From contig NW_019091457.1 of NCBI RefSeq assembly GCF_001949145.1, positions 334,986-398,985 on the forward strand: 64,000 bases of DNA, written 5' to 3'. The position numbers and the translations under genes were made by a program. The stretch's first letter is position 1. Every line of letters starts with the position of its first letter. Positions 23,543 to 35,204 of this stretch are shown piece after piece. Source of the stretch: Acanthaster planci. Its lineage: Eukaryota > Echinodermata > Asteroidea > Valvatida > Acanthasteridae. Under the pieces are notes generated by a model. That model searched no databases, had not been told where the DNA came from, and worked only from the letters and a program-made list of their open reading frames with translations.

Positions 23543-26177
23543 TCACAAGTCCTCCCTCTTTCTCAGTGTGTAGTTGCCGGGGTAGAATTTCAGGCCCTTG
23601 TAGTTACGGTCCTGGAATGGCTCCAAGGGGTCGTCCGGGAAGTAACGGCGCTGCTTCCAGTAGCTGGTGACCATCCGGTCCAGCATCTTGGACTGGGTCT
23701 TGTTGCAGAAGACATGCCACTTGTTGCGGCGTCGGCGAGCAGGGGATTTCTTCCAGCGCTTCTTGTTGCGGCCGGCGATGGTCCGCAACCAAAGGCCGCT
23801 GGGGGGGGGACAAAAGGAAACAACGTATTTTTTAATGAGTCAGGTTGGTACTGCGACAGTTCACGCCCATAATCAAATTTGTCTGAGGTCATTCGGGAAT
23901 AGCAATACACACCCAAAAGGTCTGCCCTGTAAGTTGGGCCACATGTCAACCTGCACATGTACACATGCTGTGAAATGACTGTACCATGTTGAAGTATATG
24001 TACAGAACCAGCTCATTACGCAGTTTGTCACGAGAGCGAGCCTAGACCTTCCCTTATATGTTAAACTTAGAACGACTTCTGGACGTAACTGGAGGGAACT
24101 TTTCAAATTGACCGATCTCACACTTGTCACCATCAGAACCTTTGCAAGAAAACCCGACAAGTTAAAGCAACTCACACTGAGCTATTGAAAACCTCTCAAC
24201 AAAAGTACAGGATTTTCTTTGCATACTCTTGTTAAAAATCTGTAGCACTGACAACACACTCCCTATTATTTAAGTAGCACCACTCAAATCAAGATAATTT
24301 TTCCATGCTAAAAAAACCCTGATCAATAAAAAAGTCTGACAGAACCAAGCCCTCAACCAGTGCATACTTCCTGATAGAAGTGCTTCTGCCATCCACCGGA
24401 CAATTAGCCTAGATTTGCATAAGAACTTGTCCTTGACGTGATGAGGCAAACTCCCTACAAGGCTAAGATATGAGGATTCCAACTGAGTCTGTTTTTCCCT
24501 TGTTAACACGTCAATTAAGGAGCAAGGCGTGGCTGACAGACTTACTTTGAAAAGCGGTAGAAACGAGCCAGGACGGCCCTGACTGACTTCTTCTTTCCCT
24601 TGTTTCTGCTGTACCTCACCACTGTCCGACTGGGCTGATGTTGGGGACATAAATCTCCTGAAGACAACATCAATCTGCGGGGGGATTTAACACAATATTT
24701 TTATTCTGTTATCTTTTTTCCCACTGCCATGAAGAAATGGGTCTTTGGGATATTTGATTCAAATACTTTTCCAAGCAAAGGCATTTGGGTAATTCCAGAA
24801 ATTAGTGGTCCATTTTTGTTACATCTGACATATGATTTTGTAAGTTCAGAATGCATTTTCTAATTTCCAAGAGTGATGACTTAATACAAATTACCTGCCA
24901 AACAAATCGTAATAATTTGAAATCAATTCTGGTGATATTTCCATGTCAAATAACAAAGACCAGATGTAACAGGGACAACAAAATGTCACACTTTTAGACC
25001 CCTAATTTCTAGAATTACCCATTTCTCTCTGACCTTAGTGACAACTATGACAACAAAGAAAGTTCAAATCAAACAATGAAATGCAAACCTTTGACAAAGG
25101 ATACCCTTGTTAGTGCCCACATCGCAGCAGCTGCCTGTGAGTAATGAGTATAGCCTTGTTTGTGAAGAGACACCCGTGCTTAATGCCGATTTTCCAAAAC
25201 TGTGGAACACTGTCCTTAATTCTGGTCTCGCTGCACGGTCGAGTCTGCCTTGTGTGTACAAGTTGGAAGTGATAGAAAGTCTTGTTACTACTGATTGTGT
25301 GTTAAGACGGATTTGGCTGCAGCATACTCTTGTGGCTGAAAAACAAAAGTGGAGAATCATAATTTGTACATTCATTTCAATGTTTCTTCCCTGCATCCCG
25401 CCTAACTACGTGACATTTCATCCTAAATTCGCCAAATGCTTTCCAGCAAGTCTTATTCAGCACCATGGTGGGTCTTTTGTGTCGAACTGAAAGGGTAGGT
25501 AAACATCATAAATGTAACATTACCTGTAAAAAAAAAAAATTACAAATGTGCACCAGATCGTGTTGACCTTACTTTTAAAAGAATTAAAAAGAGAGGCAGC
25601 CAATGACAATAAAATGTTATTGTTTCTTCTTCATATATTTCATTGTGGTAATGTCTCAGTTAACTAGGACAGTCATGCCAGTTGCTGTGAAAAATGTTGA
25701 AAATGCATAGGCCCAGGCCTAAATGTGAGAACCAAGAACTTGAAGAAGCATGACAAGAAACATTTCAAAATTAGACAATTCACAATAGACAAAATACTTT
25801 GAAAATATGTCGACTCGACTTTAATTTTGTACACGTTTGAATGAAAAGACGCTGTCATTGGGTGGCTTAGTTCTGTAACCAGCTACATGTACATGTCACG
25901 CATACATGTACATCATGTAGGCTACACGCACGTACACTTTTGGCTCCATCACCAGTTTAGTCTGCGACTGGGTGCCGTCGTCATGGTCGCGAGCCCTACG
26001 TGTGGCATGCACATCCAGCTTCTCCTACCACACAGTTCAACCGTATAATTAGTGGGAGTTTTTCTGGTTGTGCGAAAGGAAAGACAAAAACTCCGCGCTT
26101 TCAATTTAGAGGTCAAGTGCAGAGAACTTACCCGCTTTTTGAGCAAACGAAAAAAAATTTCGCATGGGAGCCGCCAT
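23543..26177 (-). CDS. MRPL35: Mitochondrial ribosomal protein bL35m, complete, 214 aa
   Basis: A component of the large subunit of the mitochondrial ribosome, imported to the matrix. Four exons on the minus strand join in phase: 26177-26132, 25335-25105, 24657-24546, 23798-23543 (645 nt with stop). The protein starts MAAPMRNFFSFAQKAG, a basic and hydroxylated presequence-like N-terminus. The conserved L35 core spans exons 3-4: RYSRNKGKKKSVRAVLARFY, then GLWLRTIAGRNKKRWKKSPA, VFCNKTQSKMLDRMVTSYWK and YFPDDPLEPFQDRN. This closely parallels the human protein (VFCNKTQSK, DDPYQKYHDR as remembered); human is 188 aa. The exon 3 acceptor at 24658-24659 was preferred over one 17 nt upstream because only it keeps the frame open. 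Intron 2-3 carries a MITE. Confidence 0.92.
24786..25021. mobile_element. MITE with terminal inverted repeats, copy 1 (in MRPL35 intron)
   Basis: The left end reads TGGGTAATTCCAGAAATTAG and the right end, reverse-complemented, TGGGTAATTCTAGAAATTAG, one difference over 20 nt. Similarity continues inward (GGTC...TTGTTACATCTG on one arm, GGTC...TGTTACATCTG on the other). Length 236 nt, noncoding. A second copy lies at about 55823-56115. Superfamily not determined; no clear target duplication seen. Confidence 0.8.
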
Positions 26178-27503
26178 TTTGTTTGTTGAATGTTCTACGG
26201 ATACCTCTGAATGCCACTGCAGTGCTAGTGCACGGTTGCGGTAAAAGCGTACACGGTACAGTATCGACGTGATAGTGCATGGCGATGCGACATATCGGCA
26301 AGTGAGGCAGGCTTCCAACGTCTCCCATTACCCACCGTCCCTCATCAACTAGCTACTTTGAAGGTAAACATTTTAACACAAGAGGAGATCGTCTCTAATT
26401 AGCTAAAGAAGAGAGTTCCTTCCAGGTTCCCATCTTCTCCAATGGAGATATCAAAATAAAGCAAACTATCACCAAAGGGGCCTAAAGGAGACTTTCAGCA
26501 AATCTGCAGGAAAGTAGGAGCATGTGTCGGAGACTTTCGAAAGAATCGCGGCCCGTGACAGGCATACAAAATATTTTCTATAAACCCCTTGGCTAGTTAG
26601 GATCATGTAAACTGATTTTTGGAAAGGGGTGGGGCTGTTAGAGTATGGTTGGGGTTAGTGTTTCTTGTTTTGTGTGAATTATATTCCAACGTCCAATGAA
26701 GGTTTGAGCTTGGCTTGAAATCTGAGCCCCATTGCTAGTTTCCAGGCCTAGTCAGAATTACTTATACCGCTGAATATGTAACGCGTTCGGCTGTGGAAGC
26801 CGGATTTCTCATCGTGTGAAGTAAGATTATGGGACGGGGAGCACCCCCAACCTTTGTGTTGGTCATTGTTTGATCAGAATCTCAAGAATTCTTTACAGGC
26901 ATGGGGGGGGGGGTTGGTAACAATACTCCGGGGTGTGTAAAGGGATTGGACATGTATACTATAGGGGGATACCTCTTCGTCCTTTTTTCTGGCCGGGTAC
27001 CAGTATTATTTCCCATATAGTTCTGCGCGTCATTCCCAGCCGTAGCCAGTGCATGCCGGGTCATGTTTGGCACTTTTTCTACAGGACACCTTCTGGATGG
27101 GGGGGGGAGGCGGGGTCATATTTTGTTTTTAACATGTAATGAGGAAAAGGTAATTATAGGATTTTTTTTTCTTTTCTTCTACGGAGATGCACAGTAATTT
27201 AGCCTAACCCCTCAAAAAGGCCACGAGGGTTACACAGAGAAATTTACAAACTTCCCTGCCCCCCCAAAAAAAATAACCCACCGCCTACAAAACCGGACAG
27301 GTTCTGGATACGCCCTTGTCTTTGTCAGGCCAACATTGTGAGGACCAACTGTGTCATATACAAATTTATGGGGGCCATCGTATTTATGTACATGTAGGAT
27401 GAGGGTACGAACGATCATATCTTTTGTTGGAAGACAACCTGAGGCTTTTTACCTCGAATAATTTAAAACCAGGAAATTTCAACACAAAGTAACAGCAAAG
27501 ATT
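26178..27503. other. Intergenic gap upstream of MRPL35
   Basis: Contains the MRPL35 promoter side (no TATA box seen near 26178-26350), a run of G at about 26906-26915, and the diverged repeat at 27075-27320. No supported gene. Confidence 0.4.
27075..27320. repeat. Degenerate interspersed repeat related to 1990-2215
   Basis: Contains TTCTGGATGGGGGGGG, TAATGAGGAAAAGGTAAT, GAGGGTTACACAGAGAA and a C/A run in the same order as the copy in the EIF2AK3 intron. It ends in GGTTCTGGATACGCCCTTG, whose reverse complement (CAAGGGCGTATCCAGAACC) resembles a hAT-type terminal repeat. Heavily diverged. Confidence 0.4.
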
Positions 27504-27509
27504 TTTATT
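27504..27509 (-). promoter_or_regulatory. polyA signal (AATAAA) of the minus-strand exon at 27979-28242
   Basis: On the minus strand the sequence reads CAGTCAATAAAAATC, about 470 nt after the stop codon of the exon below. Confidence 0.5.
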
Positions 27510-27978
27510 GACTGCACCATTAAACTATTTTATTCTCTCATTTTGCTCAACATTAGTATCTAAAAGCAAAGCAACCGAATCTATGGTACATTTTTCCCTG
27601 TACAGATTAATTGACGTAACTTGCAACATCTTTCCACTCATGCAGTTTTACGTTCCCATAAAATATTGTACATGGTGTTTTACATTTTACATAATATATG
27701 ATACATTTTTACATATTACAGAGCCATATTAATACATAACAGATTCTTATACATTATTCTTATTTCGTGTTTTGATAGAGCGAAGACAGTTTTTCACATG
27801 ACACATTCCTTGACAAACAATGATCTTTGTTTACATCACTAAGTCTTGTGCGTAATCTATACATTTCTTCTTACTCCAAGGCACAAAGAAAACGTTCATC
27901 GCCGACAGCTTCAAACATTTGTTAAATTATTCGAGTTCGATTCCACTTCTTCCCAGTCATTGCTAGAAAGATTTTTTT

Positions 27979-28242
27979 CTAATTCTTAAGATGCAGTGCC
28001 TCCATTAGACCACATGCCTTCACATGAAGGCTCCCGTACAGTGCATTATCATTTTTCGTGAAATAAATGATCCCGCGCAGCACGTCACAGCACGGCGTAT
28101 TCGCTCCAGATTTAATATTAAAAATAGGGATGGCATTTTGAGGCTCCCGGCAAGAGGCGCCATATGCTCGCCAAACAGGCGACGTTCTTGAGGTGCTTGA
28201 AGACGAATCGGGGCGAGTAGCGGACGCATGCATACGGGTGCT
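27979..28242 (-). CDS. Probable last coding exon of an unidentified gene
   Basis: After a clean minus-strand acceptor (AATGTCCCCACAG) an open frame encodes about 87 residues, ending in a TAG stop at 27979. The first ~35 residues are Ser/Thr/Arg-rich (RPDSSSSTSRTSPVWRAYGA). The rest looks like a folded domain end: AIPIFNIKSGANTPCCDVLR, GIIYFTKNDNALYGSLHVKA, CGLMEALHLKN. An AT-rich 3' UTR of about 470 nt with AATAAA follows. I do not recognise the family and found no upstream exon in the next 7 kb, so the gene is incomplete as described. The adjoining overlapping frame (28020-28394) is a shadow. Confidence 0.45.
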   Translation of the reverse strand, partial: STRMHASATRPDSSSSTSRTSPVWRAYGASCREPQNAIPIFNIKSGANTPCCDVLRGIIYFTKNDNALYGSLHVKACGLMEALHLKN

Positions 28243-31200
28243 GTGGGGACATTATGCACGACATCGCTTTGCATCCTCTCGAGAGAGGTTATTGGAACTA
28301 TTATTCGCAAGCCAGCCTTTGACATGTTTGTGACAACTGCAAATCGTCCAGGGCGGAAATGGTCATAACAACCAATACAAACTGTCCAAATCATTTAATA
28401 GACAAAAGTGATAATGCATCAAACTATACTTCCAAATGTTACCTTTCTCCTTATACAATTGTGATACAATGACCCCAATACAAATGTTTTGCGTAAGGAC
28501 ACGTTCATACCGTATTACCTTTCCAAGAGGTTTCACTTAAAGATGCTAATCCATTAAAGAAATGAAAGGAATGAAAATCAGTTTTCATTTGGGAAAGGAA
28601 ATGATAATCGTCAGTGGACTCTCTTAAATGAGGCAAAAAACGATTACACCCAGGATCCAAGTTCAAGTTACAATCCAACTTGAAATCTAATCAAAACAAG
28701 CTGCTAGCCTGCCTAGCCTCTTGTGGAGATTGTATATCGTGCTCCGTATTGAAGAATATAAGACGAATTTATCCATGTCCTGCGGGTGTGTTTTTAGTAA
28801 TTCTCGACATAGTCGCTATGGTTCATGTGTGGCTTTACATGTATACACATGTACACACATAATGCTCATTCAATCTCCCTGCCATCGAAAAAACAAGACA
28901 GCGGTCCTTTTTTCGAAACTCGGTTTTGACTTTACGTCATGGTACCGCTATTGAATCCGGTGGCAACGACACATAATTTTTGCATTCTTCAAACAGTTCA
29001 CGAAAAAAAACAAGAGATGACCGGCTCGCGTCAACAAATTGATCAAACTGCGCTTTGTAGTAGCGGTGCATCTTCAACTTCTACACAACAGTGCCGCAGC
29101 AGACCAAATAAGAGATACAGGCTTCGAATTACCAATATTTTAGACTCTCGATCAACTTATCAAATCCTTTCAGGTTTCTCCATTTTCAGTGTAGTTTCCC
29201 TGCAGTCTGCCATGTCTTAACACCTCCGGACACGCTCGCTTTGAACTATTCATGGACAATATTGGAAGGCAAAATCAAGGCAAAGAACGTAGGTGTGAAC
29301 ATTTTGGCCCGTACATGAAATGTTCAATTTACATTCTGGTTATTACAAGCAGCTATGTGTCCTTCGGAAGTACAGCCAAATCGAATGAAGTGGCAGAATA
29401 TTGAGTGCTGTTTTCGTGCGGTGCATGCTCGGAGCGTCGCTATCATCTGCTAGCCGTACTTGCCCCTTCGGCCAACAAGCTCGCTTTAAATTGGCTCGTG
29501 AGTTAATGTGCAAACCGGGTAAAGAATATTACTTTGATTTGATTAACATTTTGTGCAACCCTCCAATTGCATTACCGGAAACTGTTCCCGCGTCCGCAAA
29601 GCGGGCGCCCGACCTGTACGGTAATTCGATACCGGACCATTTACCAAACAATGTTTGCATTGCCAAATCACAAATAGATTTGCCAATGAAAGAAGACGAG
29701 TCAACATTGTTACACGTTAGGATTGTTGAATCTTCGGCCTGTAATATGACAATGGGTCATAACAAATAGGCTGCATGGTGGATATCGGATATCCTGTATA
29801 ACCCCCCCCTATATTAAATCGTTTGCTCATTACATGTACAAAAGCCATTCGGTGTTAATTTTACACCGCATTTATGTTTTCAGTGAGTACATTTAATTGT
29901 TTCTTATTCTACATCAAGGACTCAGGGATATGCATAATTGTGGAAACTCTTGTGAGATATCTCACAGAACGTTAAGAAGTGTACGAGATTACACTTGACA
30001 CAGATACAAGGCAATACAATTAAAATGCAATCCAATACAATGTCCGGGAAAGAGCTAAAGACTGCTCACAGACCTAGTCCTAGTACATGTAAACAGGTGG
30101 AATAATTCGAAACCAATTTCTATTTACTTCCCAATAATGCAGATTTTGTGTCCCAGGAGGGCCATTTCCACTGCCTCAACCTAAGACTACAGTCGGTTTA
30201 AAAGAGGTCAAATCGTCACAAACCGTATTTAACTTTAAAATCCGGAACTCTTTTGGTGTGAAGCACCTGAACGAAATTCTTGGAAAACTAATTTTTGCAA
30301 TCTCCATCAGCCCACGTGGCATGTTTATGACCAGACAATGTTAAGAAAGAAGCTGCGCCAAGGCTATTCCCGCGAAAGAGTCAACAATCTTTCCAACAAA
30401 AGAAGGAGACGAGGAAACGGCGAGCAGCGTCCTTCTGATTGTTAATCGCTTTCAAACCGCGGTGCAGTTTCAAGACTGAACAAAATAAATGAAGAAAATG
30501 ATATCACACGCGTCGAGATAACATTGCAACCGTGCAGACCTCTCAGCCTATTATAATTTTACGTTTCCGTGCAAGAGAAATCAATAACCAGGCTTTCATA
30601 AAAAGAAAAACAAATTGAATATAATCAGAAGGAAAAACTCAAGTCCCCAAGTGCAAGACGGGTTTTTCATCAACAACCTGTTTGGTTATTTTGCTGCCGT
30701 TTTAACCCCCTAGACAGAAGACATGCCCGAGTCCAAGACAGTGCCTCATCACGTATTCGAATCGGAGGCAAGACGGCCGGTTGACGCAACCAGTCGAGCG
30801 GGATTCCGTAACTGGTTGCCATGGCGACCACGTTTAGTACGTAGTCGCCCGCATCAGTCAGATAAATGCAATGCTGGCTTATTAACATCTTCCGCCGTAC
30901 ACGTCCCATTGGCCGGTAGGCCTACAACATGACCGCGGCTGTCACCTGTTTGTCTTTCGATTTGGCGTGATCGGATCTCTGAGAGGTTGCTGTGTATGGT
31001 ACTTTAACATCCTCAGTTATTTCCTGCGAAGATTATTCAAGTAAACATAAAATAACTTCAGGTATTTTTTGTCTATTTCCCCATAAAGGCCCTTAAAAAT
31101 AACTAAATTCAGTAACCATTGCACACCCGCTTAAATGGTAGGAACCAACAAAGAAATGAGATGAAGCAGTTAAAAACAGCTCAGAAATCTAATCGCTGTT

Positions 31201-34200
31201 GTACGGCATCCACGCACTTCCAAAGATGAAACCGAGCATTGTAGCTGTCAGCAGACGTGCGATCTCCCCAACCCTACTTGAATTTTACACACTGACGGAC
31301 TGCGCGCACTAGATTTCGCTCGCCTGGAACAAAGGGACTGTCTTATATTTCAAAAACGCAAAATTAAGACCACCACCCAAAGACGGAATACTAGGCTAGA
31401 ATACCAGTCATACCCTCGGTTATAACTTTAAACATCTGAGAATGGCAGTGGACTATTGACTGATGTAAAAAAAAAACGCTTCCGCTGGGCTCAAGATTTC
31501 TGTCAATGGGCAGCGAATTGTTACTTCCTTCTTTGGCCACGGTTTAAGTAAGTCACCGGACAAGTCACACGCCAAATTGAGCTCAGTTGGACAGGATGTG
31601 ATCTTATAGCTGCAAATAATCGAGCTTCGTGTAGGCTTATGCGTCAGTTTCACAAAGTGCGTTTTCTATAAAGACAGACATTTGTAGAGAATCACATTCA
31701 AAGTACTTCATACATGGAGACCTATTTTGAGGGTGTTCTGCAGTGGCACACCCAAGGTTTCACATTCCCTCTGCTTTATGGAAAATAAACGAAGATAGTG
31801 TGCACCTACCGGCAGCGCATCTTACTTTAGCTCTGATATAAACCTAGCCGTACGCCCCGTACAGTCCCACATGAGGAGGGGGAGAGCGCTTCGGAGCATG
31901 AGCTACTACTTCTGGGGTAGATTACGGTCTGAGCCCTCCCCCCGTATTCTTAAGATATCTGCGTTTGATTATCCGTGTCCAGAATGTACTCGGTACACTT
32001 AATCCTAGGAGTACCGGTAATTTACCTGTAGTTCGAATTTACATGTAAGTCTATCGTCATCACTTCTGCCTCGGGAAAAACTACATGCTTTGCAGCACTG
32101 GCGTAGAACAAAACCGATGCAATACTAAACGGGCATGCATGGCTTCCGGCCATCGAATTCTGTAAGATCAAATCCTGCAAGGGTTGTCGAGAAAGTCGTT
32201 AGAATGTGCATAGTTTTGAGCACAATGGCATCTCAGATCGTGTCTACCTGATGAAGCCCTTCTTGCTATGCGACCTTCTTTTTTTGTCAAACGGCCAATT
32301 TTATTTATTATGCACGATGTCTGTGCCTTTTTGCAACGAAATGACTCACACCGCGTGAAAGCTTGATGGAAGACCTCAGCCCACTGCCAGCGCATTCATT
32401 ACATGAATCAATGTTTATAAAGAAATGCCGGCCGCTCTCTCATGATAGAGTTGGAGGTTTGGTGATCACAACACAGATAAGATTCCAACTGTTAACACAT
32501 GCGTTTCTAGTTCAAACATTTATATACGGCCTATTAGGCTAGATTTATTTAGAATAATTATGCTGTTTTGAAAACTTTTCTCTATTTTTATATTTTGTGG
32601 GGGGTTGAATCGAGATCAAAACTTTATTACAGCACGGGCAAATCATATCAAATCATGATCAAATCCAATTGAAAACTTCGTAATTTTGAACGACTTCTCT
32701 ATGTAAGGGAGGGGTCAATTTCATTTTTTTAGAGGCGGCCCAAGTCTTTGTCCTTGAAGGAAAACCCTATAGATAGCCAAAATGCCACGACATACCCAAT
32801 TTATTGCAAACGATCTTCAAAGACATTCTTTTTCTCTCTCTCCTTGAGTTACTACCAACCCTAATGCCCACAGGCCTATACATGCCTCATTTCATAAATA
32901 AAAATTGCAAAAGCTCTCTTACAAAATATAGCTAATTGAACACAAAAATGTATGCCAAACATTATTTCACAAAATAAAGCGTACTGTGCAAAACAGGATA
33001 ACGAAAATCGCCATAAGCAAGCTAAGCACTACCAAACCGAATATAATTAAGTACATCGAATCATAACACTGTATCAGAAAAGCGTTGCTTTGCATGTAGT
33101 AAATATAACGATGTTCCACAATATTACATACCTTTCTTTTGGGAATAATGTACAGTTAATTCATAGAATATAGCCAATATTGGTTTTCATATGAAAAATA
33201 AATAAGTTGAAGCGTTAATCGCATTATTTGACTCACACACATTGACAAACTAAGACATATTACAGGTGCATTATGCCCCCTTTTCACTGTCAAAGTTACT
33301 TTTCACGTGGCAATGGCAATATGACTTTAAAAGCACGAAAGAAAGGCCTACCCTAACTGCTCAGACTAAATGCAGCCAACCATTCCTAGTAGTTGAGGGG
33401 GTGCTCAAGTTCGTTTGTGATGACTAATAGCGGTGCAGAGTTTGGATTCAAGTTCAAAAAATGCTTTTTTTGTGGTTGAAAACCACCGTCTGCTTCGAAA
33501 CACTGAGTCAGCGGTGCTCATGTGGAGGGTTCATGTACTCCCTGCTATAAGCATTCAACAACGACACCGCAGCACCGTCGGTATTTTAGAGCTACGTGAA
33601 TCGTCTCTGCATGCCTTCAAAACGCATGCGTGTTTGTCACCCCTTGAACATTTAGTTTAGCTGGACACATCACTCGTAGCATGTATAATATTATTGTCGT
33701 ACATTATCTAGTTACGAATCGATAATTGTGTTCGAAGACTTACGTGTATTGGGACATGCATTTTCCACCTTATTACACGATATGTACTGTCAATAACTTT
33801 TGCGGTCTTTGAATATAGAGTGGACAGACAATGTAGAAGAAATAAATTAAATTGCGCTCGCTTTTTTTTCATTTCACTCTTCTCAAGATAATTACTCCCC
33901 AATGCACCCACTTCATCTATTACAAGAAGGTAGCCTACGCTGGGTATTATTCTTTCCACGCGGGAAGCCACTTTGGCGCGGATTTATTAAAATCCAAACA
34001 GATATTTGATGGCTGTGAAAATGTCGGATGCAAAGTGGCCAAGACGGGCCCGATTTCGTGAAGTAGGCGGAACCGGCTAGAACCAGTTACTAGAAATATA
34101 TAATCAATGACGCTTCAGCTGGAAACCCACGCTTTGCTAAGCGAGTATTCTGGGTGCTTAGCGCCTTTGTGTGAGTGAGCAGCTCCACGATATCGTCCCT

Positions 34201-35204
34201 TGGTCAGAAGCAGCGCTGGAGTCTGTCATCCGCCAACTTGCATGCGGACTTCTGCATTGTGCATGGTCGTGTCGATAAATTCCAGAAAAAAACGATAAAT
34301 ACAAATTCCTTGAATTCTGAATTGCAGCTGCCCCGAATATTGCGGAAATATGACACAATCTACTGTAAATTTTATATAATTTGTGCTTCAACAAATAGTC
34401 ACGCCATATTCCTGTACATACACGCACATTTAACAACTATTTCAATAGAACTTTCAATAGAATTTCCAATAGAATCGACATCCTACCAGATCATACACAG
34501 ATTCAGACATGTTTCATGTACTTCCATGGATCCTGTTGTGACGGTTCCATAAATATCGGATAACTCGCGCTTTTATATATATGGCAAGACGATGATTTTA
34601 CTTCATAATATATTAAATACTGGATTGAAGAGCTCGATTGCCCTTCATGATAATTTACAACTGGCATTTGTATACGGATGCCATCCGAAAAATATGTTCA
34701 GACAATGGTGTTATTACAAAACTTTCTTGGAACAGCATTCAGTGGCTTTAAAATTCCACTGTATGTACAGAGAGCTTGACGTGAAAAGGAATTGTACAAG
34801 AATAGGTATGCCACCTGCGACGGCTTCTATGGAATCTATCACATGTATAAGGAACTATCCTTGGTTACTCAGTGACGAGGGACAAAGAAATTGACTTTTC
34901 TTCCAATTCTCGTTTAATTTTTAGACTAAAAAACTGAAGCATCAGTCCAGTACAATACAGTCATCCACAATTTTTAATTTTCAGCGATGATCTTTCTTGA
35001 TTTGCATTTCGTTAAAATGCGATATTTTTTGCCTAAATTTTCGAGTGAAACTTTATGGAAAAGTTCTAACATTTCTAAGCTCTTTTTGGGGGTGGGGTCA
35101 CGATGATTTCTATATTTTCTGTTAACACTGATGGTGACCATATTGCCATAAATTATTCTGACTATCCTGAACTCAGTTGAATGAGGACTGACATGACTCT
35201 ATCA
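28243..35204. other. Gene-poor intergenic stretch (7 kb)
   Basis: No frame here has homology signatures or coherent splicing. It is AT-rich with scattered unique sequence. The only specific site noted is an X-box-like motif at 30815-30828. Upstream exons or promoter of the minus-strand gene ending at 27979 may be hidden here. Confidence 0.4.
30815..30828. promoter_or_regulatory. RFX X-box-like palindrome
   Basis: GTTGCCATGGCGAC fits the RFX consensus RYYNYY-N(1-3)-RRNRAC with a 2-nt spacer and is nearly palindromic. CCCATTGGCC, a CCAAT box on the minus strand, lies about 80 nt away at 30906-30915, and an ETS-like CGGAAG (minus strand) is nearby. This resembles a promoter for a minus-strand gene, but no first exon was identified. 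Confidence 0.35.

Noticed and set aside
24658-24676. Alternative MRPL35 exon 3 acceptor ending at 24675-24676
   Set aside because: It would put a stop codon in frame immediately after the junction with exon 2; the acceptor 17 nt further in keeps the frame.
29401-29769. 122-codon plus-strand frame in the gene desert
   Set aside because: No recognisable motif, not bounded by good splice sites, and no promoter or polyA signal; consistent with chance.
30670-30909. 79-codon minus-strand frame over the X-box
   Set aside because: Overlaps promoter-like sequence, no family resemblance; kept only as a possible promoter.
34137-34165. Small hairpin GCTAAGC/GCTTAGC
   Set aside because: Seven base pairs only, no context.
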